Below, piece by piece: positions 1 through 6,133 of a DNA stretch of 7,701 bases. The stretch is from NCBI GenBank assembly GCA_001751085.1, contig MAXP01000086.1, positions 1-7,701 on the forward strand. Reading direction: 5' to 3'. The notes beneath the pieces are model-generated. The model made no database searches. It was given only the letters and a program-made list of their open reading frames with translations, and was not told where the DNA came from. Numbering within the stretch: position 1 is the first letter of the stretch; the number at the start of each line of letters is the position of its first letter. The stretch comes from Desulfobacterales bacterium C00003060 (GTDB taxonomy: Bacteria > Desulfobacterota > Desulfobacteria > Desulfobacterales > C00003060). Both the position numbers and the translations under genes were made by a program.

Positions 1-113
1 ATTCTGATTTCGCTCGTTTCCCCAAACTGAAGTGGAGGAACCCCCTCGCCTGACCGATCTAGTGCAGTGTCTCAAAAGTTCTATGCACGATTTTGGCAAT
101 TTAAGATTTCCAT

Positions 114-352
114 AATTAGAATTGCTGACCTCACAGTGGTTCCCTTGCCTTAAGCTAATATAGCTTTTAAGATAATGTTTTTGGGGTAGTTATCATCGGG
201 AAAGGGCATGTATCAAGGGCCTTTCGGTATTGGCAACCCCAAAATCTTTTTCTTAAGCTGTATAGTTTATGTTAAGGTAAAAATTTTAACAGCAGCTCAG
301 CTATACGGGACTTGCACCCGATAAGCTCATGCCCGTGCCGGGCGTACACAAA
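114..352 (+). repeat. Dispersed repeat, copy A (with internal insertion)
   Basis: This block and 3649-3783 are two direct copies of one repeat. The first 47 bases (114-160 and 3649-3695) are identical by eye. The copies resume at 265 and 3696 with a second stretch of nearly 90 bases that differs at scattered positions and ends in GCCGGGCGTACACAAA. Copy A holds about 104 extra bases (161-264) between the two halves. The second half contains a small stem CGGG-ACTTGCA-CCCG (306-320), which on the minus strand looks like a tRNA T-arm. The repeat stops where the attC-like palindrome begins. No coding potential was recognised. It could be a MITE-like element or the conserved 3' flank of cassette ends. 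Confidence 0.85.
162..259. repeat. Palindromic ~100-bp insertion in repeat copy A
   Basis: This block is absent from copy B. It is one large imperfect inverted repeat. The outer arms are AGCTT (162-166) and AAGCT (255-259), the middle arms TTTTGGGGT (179-187) and ACCCCAAAA (236-244), and the inner arms GAAAGG (near 200-205) and CCTTTC (near 220-225). It is flanked by near-identical direct repeats CTTAAGCTAATA and CTTAAGCTGTATA. Either a small hairpin element inserted in copy A with target duplication, or copy B lost it by recombination between the flanking repeats. It has no ORF. Confidence 0.7.
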
Positions 353-428
353 TCGCTGGAGGGGACGTGAAAACCACTGCGCTCGTTCCTCGCTTGCGGT
401 TTCACGCCCCTCAGCTCAATCGTTGTGG
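345..428 (+). other. attC-like imperfect palindrome 1
   Basis: The left arm reads CACAAATCGCTG then GAGGGG-A-CGTGAAA-A-CC (347-375). The right arm reads GGTTTCACGCCCCTC (398-412) then AGCTCAATCGTTGTGG. The arms pair almost completely, apart from single extrahelical bases on the left arm. That asymmetry, with GTT near the right end, is the known architecture of integron attC sites (R''-L''-loop-L'-R'). The left box lacks the consensus AAC (it reads CACAAA), and GTTGTGG is only a partial match to GTTRRRY, so the assignment is not certain. The next gene begins about 97 bp downstream. Confidence 0.5.
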
Positions 429-524
429 TGCTGATAGCGTTCAAAACCAACAATCAGCATTTGCAAAGATTTTTTTGATCTTTCTAGCGGCAAACGTGCG
501 AAGATTTGGTAAAGAATTAGAAAA

Positions 525-1158
525 ATGAAAAATGAAATGGATCAGGAAAACCGGCAGGGTGTACCTAAGAAAACTGCTGGTCGGATCCTCGAGTTCCTCA
601 GTAATGGATTCGTATTGCTCATTGTCGGGTCACTCATGACGAGTTTCTTGGTTCCACGATTCCAGATGGCATATGAGCAGAAACGTAGGACTGGACAATT
701 GATGCAGGAATGCATGTCGCAGTTTCTTCTCTACTCCAATTCAATTTGGGAGGAGTATTATTCTATATTTCCATTGCTGCATCACGACGAAATAGATTTG
801 GAGAAATATAATTCACATATCAAGCAAATAAGCGACATCAAGCTGCGCCGCTTTTGCCAGGGTCCAATCACTTGCCATAGTCTTTCGCAAGGCGAAAAGT
901 GTAGAAAAATCGAAAATCGAAACGGCCTTGCATGATTATTCGGTACACGTCAATAGCATATCGAAATCAATAGATGCCTGGCTCCGAAATCTCTATTGCG
1001 CTCCCGATAAATGCAGGAAGAGCTCAGTCGCGCCCATAATCGTAGATTTTGATCCCTACACGAGCTTCCAGGAAATCAAGGCTAAGGTTGTTCAAACACA
1101 ATACACAGACCAGAAGATATCTGAGTTGATGGTCGATCAAATCAAACTTGTAAAGTAG
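525..1158 (+). pseudogene. Membrane-anchored protein of unknown function, frameshifted
   Basis: Two abutting frames look like one gene of about 210 residues. The first frame opens at 525 with ATG. It has a charged N-terminus, one hydrophobic segment (about residues 26-43, rich in L, V, I and F) and then a soluble part. The second frame, open from 832 on, gives a sensible continuation (about ARVQSLAIVFRKAKSVEK) and ends at the stop 1156-1158. An extra T in the T run at 852-855 would account for the shift and joins the frames as RRF-ARVQSL. The predicted topology is a single-pass inner-membrane anchor with a cytoplasmic or periplasmic tail. No catalytic motif or named family was recognised. No strong Shine-Dalgarno is visible before 525. 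Small orphan membrane proteins like this are common as cassette cargo. A sequencing error, a decayed gene and programmed slippage are all possible. Confidence 0.6.
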
Positions 1159-1159
1159 A

Positions 1160-2043
1160 GAGGATGGCCTTCAGCCTCCGTCTGATCCAATAATGGATGG
1201 AGCGAAAACGGTTGGTACTCTGCGTGATACGGTAATAATTCTACACCCACGCAGAAATTGATTCAAGATAAAGATAATTTGATGAATGCTCTTACCGCAA
1301 CTGCGGTTGGTCAGTTCCCGCACCCGGTCTTTAAGCCGTTTGATCGATTTTGAATGGATGCGGATGCGCGTATCTCCCCGCTTGCTGGTGAAGCTGAAGC
1401 CAAGAAAGCACATCCATCGCGGATGGGTGATTCTACTTTTCTCCTCATTCACCTTCAGTCTCAAGCGACGGGTGATGAAACGGGACACGCTTTGCATCAC
1501 TCTATTTGCAGCTCTCTTGCTGCGAACGAAGATAACAAAATCGTCCGCATAGTGGACAAAGCTCAGCCTGCGCTTTTCAAGCTCTTTGTCAAGCTCGTCG
1601 AGCACAATATTTGACAGCAACGGGGAAAGCGGACCTCCCTGCGGAGTTCCCTCATTCGCTGGTTCGACCAGCCCTCCGATCATCACTCCGGAGGTGAGGA
1701 ATTTGCGTATGTGTTTCAGCAATCGTTTGTGTTTCACTCTTATGGCAATTCGGCTCATAAGGCGGTCGTGGTTGACTCTGTCGAAAAATTTCGACAGATC
1801 CGTATCAACCACATGCCTATAGCCTTCTTCCACATAATACTTGGCACGGAAAACAGCATGATGCTGACACCGTTTGGGCCGAAAACCGAAGCTGGACTCC
1901 GAAAACACCGGCTCCCAGATCTGCTGAAGCACCTGCGAGGTCGCCTGTTGAATCACCCGGTCGAGCACTGCAGGAATGCCCAGCAATCTTGCGCCGCCCT
2001 GTGGTTTCGGAATCTCCTTAGATAGGGACCGGTTCCCCGATCC
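1160..2043 (-). pseudogene. ltrA: Group II intron reverse transcriptase/maturase fragment
   Basis: The minus-strand frame enters after a TGA at 2044-2046 and reads SLSKEIPKPQGGARLLGIPAV, then VLDRVIQQA. This is the conserved start of the palm region in LtrA-type proteins, so the N-terminal reverse-transcriptase part is missing. Still present are FGFRP, motif A (DTDLSKFFD), EGTPQGGPLSPLLSN, the catalytic YADD and the start of the maturase domain up to LNQFLRG. Near 1240-1246 the frame is lost: the in-frame reading ends in an unrelated tail with a stop at 1171. The +/-1 frame instead gives NYYRITQSTNRFRSI and WIRRRLKAI, the normal family sequence, down to about 1163. The rest of the maturase C-terminus is absent and the fragment abuts the 3' end of the membrane-protein gene. 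In life the protein splices and mobilises its host intron. This copy cannot be functional, being truncated at both ends and frameshifted. Confidence 0.92.
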
Positions 2044-2046
2044 TCA

Positions 2047-2440
2047 GCCAATTTCCGTCGCAAGCGACTTTCCAGGGCACATGAGAGATCTCCCGGGGTG
2101 AACACGATGCTTTCCGTACGTTAGCGCCGAGTATACGCCCCTGGCCCTGAGATGGATAGAGGACTTAATTCTGCGTTGCGGACTGGTCCCAGCCAGATTC
2201 GCCTGACTCGATTTCTGTACGTCGCCTCGTACGTTCGTGCTACTCCGCCTCAGCGGAGCCGCCTCCTTCCGTGGTGCCGTCACTGGAACCCCGTTGCGAT
2301 AACACTATGCCGTTGCCACTCCCTTTGGTCACTCTCGCATAGCGGCTCGCCTCTCCGCTTCGCTTCGCGTCGCCTCCATCAGGCTGGGCTTAGGACTTGT
2401 TTTTGACTGAGCTACCGGTGCCAAAACGCACCCTTTAGAC
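2047..2440. other. GC-rich gene-free stretch upstream of the intron RT fragment
   Basis: Open frames exist on both strands here but look like artefacts: arginine/serine-rich, with no motif and no ribosome binding site. The stretch contains short hairpins, for example GTCGC-AA-GCGAC (2057-2068) and CTCCGC-CTCA-GCGGAG (2243-2258). It lies where the RNA domains of the intron would be expected on the minus strand, so it may be degraded intron leader, but I could not match any domain of known structure. The junction with the RT fragment is near 2030-2046. Confidence 0.3.
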
Positions 2441-2462
2441 ATCACATCGTGCCGTGCCCGGC

Positions 2463-2547
2463 ACACAACATTGGCGTCGAGAAGGAGGAGCAATAGCTGC
2501 GCGTCTGCGACGCTTGCTTTGCCCGCCTCTCACGTCGCGCGTTGGGC
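2463..2547 (+). other. attC-like imperfect palindrome 2
   Basis: The left end ACACAAC (2463-2469) matches the attC R'' consensus RYYYAAC at six of seven positions. The right end GTTGGGC (2541-2547) matches GTTRRRY fully. Between them the arms pair with small asymmetric bulges, for example GGCGTCGAGAAGG on the left against the complement of CCTCTCACGTCGC on the right. The loop contains a further hairpin, GCGTC-TGC-GACGC (2501-2513). The site is preceded by GTGCCGTGCCCGGCAC, a motif also found before palindrome 3. The toxin gene starts 65 bp downstream. This is the closest match to consensus in the window. Confidence 0.5.
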
Positions 2548-2611
2548 GTGGTAAGCAACGTACTGCAAATATCATGTGGACGGTAACAATCCGCATTTAT
2601 AGCTTCATTTG

Positions 2612-2959
2612 ATGACAGTGATTGAAAGAATCCGCAAAAAGATCGCACAGAACCGGTTTGAGTACTCACAACACGCTGTTGACCAAAGTATCATTCGTCA
2701 TATCGGCGTGTCGGAACTCCGCCAAGCAATAGCGTATGGTGAAATTATTGAAGATTATCCCGACGACAAGTATGGGCCAAGCTGTTTGATACTCGGATTT
2801 ACGCTTGAACAGAAACCTTTGCATATTCAGTGCAGCTATCCATCTCGTCCTTTGGTGAAAATCATCACCCTGTACGAACCAGACGTAACACTGTGGATTG
2901 ATTTCAAGATTAGGAGGACCAAACATGAGAACTCATATTTTGAAAGAAACGATGGTTGA
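2612..2959 (+). CDS. DUF4258-family putative toxin
   Basis: The product is 115 residues. The N-terminal helix is followed by the family signature: EYSQHAVDQSIIRH with the conserved His, then ELRQAIAYGEIIEDYPDDKYGPSCLILG, LHIQCSY, VKIITLYEPD and a final WIDFKIRR. This spans the whole DUF4258 domain. The family is often paired with a YgiT/MqsA-type antitoxin and is thought to be a small RNase-like toxin, but activity here is inferred from family and neighbour only. ATG at 2612 is chosen; a TTG one codon earlier is in frame, and no clear Shine-Dalgarno precedes either. The last 35 bases overlap the antitoxin gene, so the two are translated from one transcript. Confidence 0.85.
   Translation: MTVIERIRKKIAQNRFEYSQHAVDQSIIRHIGVSELRQAIAYGEIIEDYPDDKYGPSCLILGFTLEQKPLHIQCSYPSRPLVKIITLYEPDVTLWIDFKIRRTKHENSYFERNDG
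2912..2917 (+). promoter_or_regulatory. Shine-Dalgarno of the antitoxin gene
   Basis: A perfect AGGAGG, seven bases before ATG 2925 and inside the toxin gene. It decides the antitoxin start against the in-frame ATG at 2898, which lies upstream of this site. A strong internal ribosome site would favour antitoxin excess over the toxin, whose own start has no clear one. Confidence 0.85.
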
Positions 2960-3152
2960 ACAAAAAGTCACTTACACGCTTGAAGTAAATGATAGGTTCG
3001 TTATTATTGAGAATGTGCCGGCTAGAGTGTGCATGGAAACTGGGGAGCGATTCTTCTCGCCAAAGACTGTAGAACAATTGCAGCAAACGATTTGGGGACA
3101 AAGAAAGCCTCGCCGTATCATTCAGACGCCTGTGTTTGAGTTTGCTGCGTAG
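2925..3152 (+). CDS. YgiT/MqsA-like antitoxin with degenerate zinc finger
   Basis: The 75-residue product follows and overlaps the DUF4258 toxin gene. It keeps the family pattern after the usual first CxxC region: VTYTLEVNDRFVIIENVPARVC, then a GERFFSPKTVEQLQ helix and the closing PVFEFA. In typical YgiT-type proteins two CxxC pairs bind zinc. Here the first pair is absent (the N-terminus reads MRTHILKETM) and only one Cys remains of the second (VCMETGE), so a classical zinc site cannot form. The presumed role is to bind and neutralise the DUF4258 protein. No helix-turn-helix DNA-binding domain follows, unlike full-length MqsA, so autoregulation through this protein is not expected. Confidence 0.8.
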   Translation: MRTHILKETMVEQKVTYTLEVNDRFVIIENVPARVCMETGERFFSPKTVEQLQQTIWGQRKPRRIIQTPVFEFAA

Positions 3153-3444
3153 TTTCCCCAGTGTGGATTGAGGGGGATTGAAGAAAGTCTGCTATTATCA
3201 GATTTTAAAAAGATTATTTTCTGTGATCAATGCATCTCAAACAGCAACAAGGCTGTCGCCCAATCGGGTAGCCGGGGGGGGTCTCTCCCAAGCCCCCACA
3301 ACACCCTAAGTCCTAAATCTGAAACAAACCCGTGCTGTTTTCAAGGCGTGAGCCGCAAATCCGAATGCTCAAATGTTCAAAAGCATAATCCTTTCCCTAA
3401 GATACGGGGTTTTAGGTTCCCGTCATTTGAACCGCAAAAGCGAG

Positions 3445-3476
3445 CGCTAACCCCGTAGCTTGCTGCGGGGTTAGCG
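3445..3476. repeat. 32-nt palindrome with CCCCG...CGGGG core, copy 1
   Basis: CGCTAACCCCG (3445-3455) and CGGGGTTAGCG (3466-3476) are perfect complements around TAGCTTGCTG, which itself folds further as AGC/GCT. The inner 20 bases recur exactly at 3518-3537. It is probably a REP-like intergenic element. Confidence 0.85.
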
Positions 3477-3517
3477 AGCGAATATGAAAATGGCAAACTT
3501 CCTTACGGTCGAAGATT

Positions 3518-3537
3518 CCCCGTAGCTTGCTGCGGGG
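3518..3537. repeat. CCCCG...CGGGG palindrome, copy 2
   Basis: This is an exact second copy of CCCCGTAGCTTGCTGCGGGG, 67 bp after the first, in the same orientation but with unrelated flanks. Only the core is shared, so the core rather than the longer arms is the repeated unit. Confidence 0.85.
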
Positions 3538-3648
3538 AGCTTCAATTTTGTGAATTTGGTCATTGTTTGCGGCTGACGCCTTGAGAACATCACGAATTTC
3601 GATATTCGAATTTCGAGTTTTTTGAATTCGAAACTAAAAAAACTCCAA

Positions 3649-3783
3649 AATTAGAATTGCTGACCTCACAGTGGTTCCCTTGCCTTAAGCTAATAGTTTA
3701 TGTTAAGGCAGAATCCTTAACACCAGTTCAGCTATACGGGACTTGCACCCGACAAGCTCATACCCATGCCGGGCGTACACAAA
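3649..3783 (+). repeat. Dispersed repeat, copy B (uninterrupted)
   Basis: This is the second direct copy of the repeat at 114-352, without the palindromic insertion. It contains the same T-arm-like stem (3737-3751) and the same terminal GCCGGGCGTACACAAA, and it again runs straight into an inverted-repeat structure. It lies about 160 bp upstream of the methyltransferase gene. Confidence 0.85.
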
Positions 3784-3912
3784 GAGGTGAACACTGACGG
3801 CAAAAAGCGTGGCGGTTTTTCGAAACCATGTCTCCCGATCCAAGCTCAGTGGTATTCAAGGGATAGTCATCCCGCAGTTTTTGCCGCCGGTTACCCCAGA
3901 CGAGTTCGCTGG
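3778..3912 (+). other. Weak attC-like palindrome ahead of the restriction operon
   Basis: It starts CACAAAG like the other attC-like sites. GGCAAAAA (3799-3806) pairs with TTTTTGCC (3878-3885), and the flanks pair loosely (GTGAACACTGAC against CCGGTTACCCC). The right end GTTCGCTGG has GTT but no RRRY. It is more decayed or more divergent than palindromes 1-3 and is included mainly for its position, 28 bp before the methyltransferase ATG. Confidence 0.3.
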
Positions 3913-3939
3913 ATAAAATCCAAAAAAGGCTGTTCAAAA

Positions 3940-5229
3940 ATGAATGTTCAAACAAGGCACAAGATTATCAGAGGTGATAGCCGATGTATGATAGAACTAC
4001 AGGATAAATCCGTTCATCTTGTAATCACATCACCTCCATATTGGCAATTGAAAGATTATGGAACCAATGACCAGATCGGATTTAATGATAGCTACGAAAA
4101 TTATATTAACAATTTAAACCTCGTTTGGAAAGAATGTTATAGAGTTATCGGCAATGGATGCAGACTTTGTGTAAATATTGGGGATCAATTTGCCCGTTCT
4201 GTTTATTATGGAAGATATAAAGTTATTCCAATAAGAACGGAAATAATCAAATTTTGCGAAAGCATTGGATTTGATTATATGGGCGCTATAATCTGGCAGA
4301 AGAAAACGACAACAAATACGACCGGCGGAGCCAGTATAATGGGGAGCTTTCCGTTCCCTCGTAATGGTATTCTTTCAATAGATTATGAATTTATTTTATT
4401 GTTCAAAAAACTTGGCACACCCACGCGGCCTAATAAAGGAAGCAAAGAACAATCAAGGATGACAAAAGAAGAATGGAAGGAATATTTTTCCGGGCATTGG
4501 AATTTTGGCGGCGTAAAACAAGATGGGCATATTGCCATGTTCCCTGAAGAACTTCCAAAAAGATTAATTCAGATGTTTTCATTTGTTGGAGATAAAATCC
4601 TCGATCCATTTCTTGGAAGCGGGACAACCGGGCTTGCTGCCAAACATCTTGGACGAAATTCAGTAGGTTATGAAATTAATCATGCATTTATTCCTTATAT
4701 TAAACGGAAACTACAGGTAAACCAGCCTAGTTTATTTGGAACTAAATATGAATTTATCGAGCAGGAGAGGATTAATATTGATTTTAATAAAGAAATCAGT
4801 AAGCTCCCATATGTTTTTAAAGATTTTCATACTTTTGACAAAAAGATTGACCCTAAGAAATTGCAGTTTGGTTCAAAGATAGATAAAAATAGTTCGAGTA
4901 GAGAAGAATATTATTCTGTTGAAGAGATTATCAGCCCAGAACTTATCAAGCTGAGCAATGGCTTGACGGTTCGTTTAATTGGCGTAAAGGAGGATGTAGC
5001 ATCAAATGGAGAAGCTATTGAATTCCTGAAAATAAAAACAAAAAAACAAAAAGTATATATGAAATTCGATAAGATAAAATATGATGAAGACAACAATCTG
5101 TTTTGTTATTTATATCTTAAAAACAAAACGTTTTTGAATGCCCACTTGATAAAAAGAGGTCTTGCCTTTGTTGATGAGCAGGCAGAATATAAACACAAAA
5201 ATAAATTTGTGAATTTGAGGAAATCATGA
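3940..5229 (+). CDS. Type II DNA methyltransferase (beta class, probably N4-cytosine) fused to an inactive SNase-like domain
   Basis: The product is 429 residues. Motif IV comes first (TSPPYW, SPPY at 31-34) and the SAM-binding motif I late (DPFLGSGTTGLAAKHLGRNSVGYEIN, from residue 222), which is the beta-class order. SPPY rather than DPPY favours N4-cytosine methylation. From about residue 338 to the end there is a staphylococcal-nuclease-like OB-fold domain: IKLSNGLTVRLIGV, GEAIEFLK, KVYMKFDKIKYDEDNNLF, FLNAHLIKRGLAFVD. Of the nuclease active site only the Arg in VRLIGV (345) remains. The DGDT loop reads SPEL, D-T-P-E reads K-E-D-V, and the later Arg is Asn, so cleavage by this domain is unlikely. 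ATG 3940 is chosen because the frame further upstream runs through a palindrome, and an AAGG lies about 10 bases before it. Its stop overlaps the endonuclease start (ATGA). It should protect host DNA from that enzyme, predicted at CTAG by analogy with MjaI. The gene is clearly AT-richer than the flanking intron and Fic sequences. Confidence 0.92.
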   Translation: MNVQTRHKIIRGDSRCMIELQDKSVHLVITSPPYWQLKDYGTNDQIGFNDSYENYINNLNLVWKECYRVIGNGCRLCVNIGDQFARSVYYGRYKVIPIRTEIIKFCESIGFDYMGAIIWQKKTTTNTTGGASIMGSFPFPRNGILSIDYEFILLFKKLGTPTRPNKGSKEQSRMTKEEWKEYFSGHWNFGGVKQDGHIAMFPEELPKRLIQMFSFVGDKILDPFLGSGTTGLAAKHLGRNSVGYEINHAFIPYIKRKLQVNQPSLFGTKYEFIEQERINIDFNKEISKLPYVFKDFHTFDKKIDPKKLQFGSKIDKNSSSREEYYSVEEIISPELIKLSNGLTVRLIGVKEDVASNGEAIEFLKIKTKKQKVYMKFDKIKYDEDNNLFCYLYLKNKTFLNAHLIKRGLAFVDEQAEYKHKNKFVNLRKS

Positions 5230-5927
5230 ATAAAGAATGGATTCTCGACTCTGAAGGGCGTAATTTGAAATTCAAGAGGGAAACTCTATTAAACTACGGA
5301 ATGAACAGGTGGGGCTTAAACAAGGCATACAGTGTAGGGCCAACATCTGAATTGATAAGAGCTTGTGCTCCAAAGACTTTTGAAGAATGGGAAGACTTCT
5401 ATTTCAATAATGCAAAACAAAAGAAGAAAGATGGCATCAGAATTACAAGAGACCACATAACTGCTTTGGGTCAGACTCTATATATAAAGATTTCCGAGGT
5501 TGTTCAAAACGAGTTAGAATCAATCACTGAGGATGAATGCGTTGATTATGCGTACAATTTGGTCCTTAATAGAACTTATGAAGGCTATAAAGCAGAGATT
5601 GATACAATCAATGGACAGCTTGAATCAATTGTCAAGTGTAACATAGAACCTGCCCCAGATGAATGGGACAGAACATATGGGGTTGATTTCTATATACAGG
5701 TAAATGGCAGATACATAGGAATCCAGATTAAGCCGATTTTTTGTGGACAATCTATTAATCAGTATCAATGGGTACAGATGCATCGGAAAAATCATGAGCG
5801 ATTTAGGAATGATTTTGGGGGCAATGTCTTTTTTATTTATTCCGTCAAAGGTTCAGGGAAAAAGAAAAAAATATACAATACAGAAGTAATTGATAAAATC
5901 ATAAATGAAATAGACAGATTAAGATAA
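5226..5927 (+). CDS. MjaI-family type II restriction endonuclease
   Basis: The 233-residue protein resembles the RE_MjaI family over its whole length: WGLNKAYSVGPTSELIRACAPKTFEEWEDFYF near the N-terminus, HITALGQTLYIKI, and the block EPAPDEWDRTYGVDFYIQVNG followed by YIGIQIKP. The last block fits a PD-(D/E)xK nuclease core with Asp154 as the metal ligand and Gln167-x-Lys169, so Gln replaces the usual Glu/Asp. Q-x-K cores are known in other PD-(D/E)xK nucleases such as Mrr. MjaI cuts CTAG; the same target here is an inference from family. The ATG overlaps the methyltransferase stop by four bases, with GAGGAA just upstream, so translation is coupled and follows the protective enzyme. The gene ends 12 bp before an intron tail on the other strand. 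Confidence 0.85.
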   Translation: MNKEWILDSEGRNLKFKRETLLNYGMNRWGLNKAYSVGPTSELIRACAPKTFEEWEDFYFNNAKQKKKDGIRITRDHITALGQTLYIKISEVVQNELESITEDECVDYAYNLVLNRTYEGYKAEIDTINGQLESIVKCNIEPAPDEWDRTYGVDFYIQVNGRYIGIQIKPIFCGQSINQYQWVQMHRKNHERFRNDFGGNVFFIYSVKGSGKKKKIYNTEVIDKIINEIDRLR

Positions 5928-5939
5928 TAAAAAATAGCG

Positions 5940-6012
5940 ATCCGGATAGGAACGCCCATCGCTGAGCGCCCCTCCCACACCACCGTAGGTACGGGTCACG
6001 TATCCAGCGATT
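5940..6012 (-). ncRNA. Orphan group II intron domains V and VI
   Basis: Read on the minus strand, 6012-5979 is exactly 34 nt. It has the domain V form seen with LtrA-type IIB introns: an AATCGCTGG lower strand, a TACG-TGACC-CGTA tip, and a closing GGTGGT that pairs with AATCGC using G-U pairs. It is followed by GTGGGAGG and a domain VI hairpin (5976-5941) whose CCTATCC 3' strand could hold the branch-point A. The 3' end would be at GGAT, near 5940. No reverse transcriptase, domain I or other intron body lies upstream (to the right). The RT fragment at 1160-2043 is on the wrong side to belong to this tail, so this is the remnant of a second or rearranged intron. Confidence 0.7.
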
Positions 6013-6133
6013 CGGCTGGTCAAAACAAACACAAACAAAACAGCTTGGCTGCTCGGCCTTGGGGAACGCAACGCTACCGGCATTTCAGCATCTGCTGCAC
6101 AGTGCCGGTAAGAATACGTGCCGTGCCAGGCAC

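Larger units (their letters stand above)
3153..3648. other. Gene-free repeat-containing intergenic region
   Basis: No credible gene is seen; the one longer plus-strand frame (3168-3458) has no domain, and its composition looks like translated repeat. The stretch holds a run of eight G at about 3274-3281 facing a C-rich patch, the twin CCCCGTAGCTTGCTGCGGGG palindromes, and an AT-rich tract with repeated TTCGAATTTCG-like motifs (3595-3635). That tract ends in the hairpin GAGTTTTTT (3615-3623) / AAAAAACTC (3637-3645), directly before repeat copy B. The hairpin could end transcription of the toxin-antitoxin pair, but it lacks the usual GC stem plus U-tract. Confidence 0.6.

Noticed and set aside
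3..53. Short open frame entering from the left edge, ending at TGA 51-53
   Set aside because: Only 16 codons are visible and they match nothing I recognise; too short to call a partial gene.
2044..2406. Open frames on both strands in the GC-rich stretch beside the intron fragment
   Set aside because: Arginine/serine-rich translations with no domain, mutually overlapping; they look like translated non-coding or intron RNA sequence.
3168..3458. 96-codon plus-strand frame after the antitoxin gene
   Set aside because: No motif, no ribosome site, and composition dominated by low-complexity and palindromic sequence.
3766..3939. Upstream extension of the methyltransferase frame by 58 codons
   Set aside because: It crosses the end of the dispersed repeat and the palindrome and has no family similarity. 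ATG 3940 directly precedes the conserved methyltransferase N-terminus.
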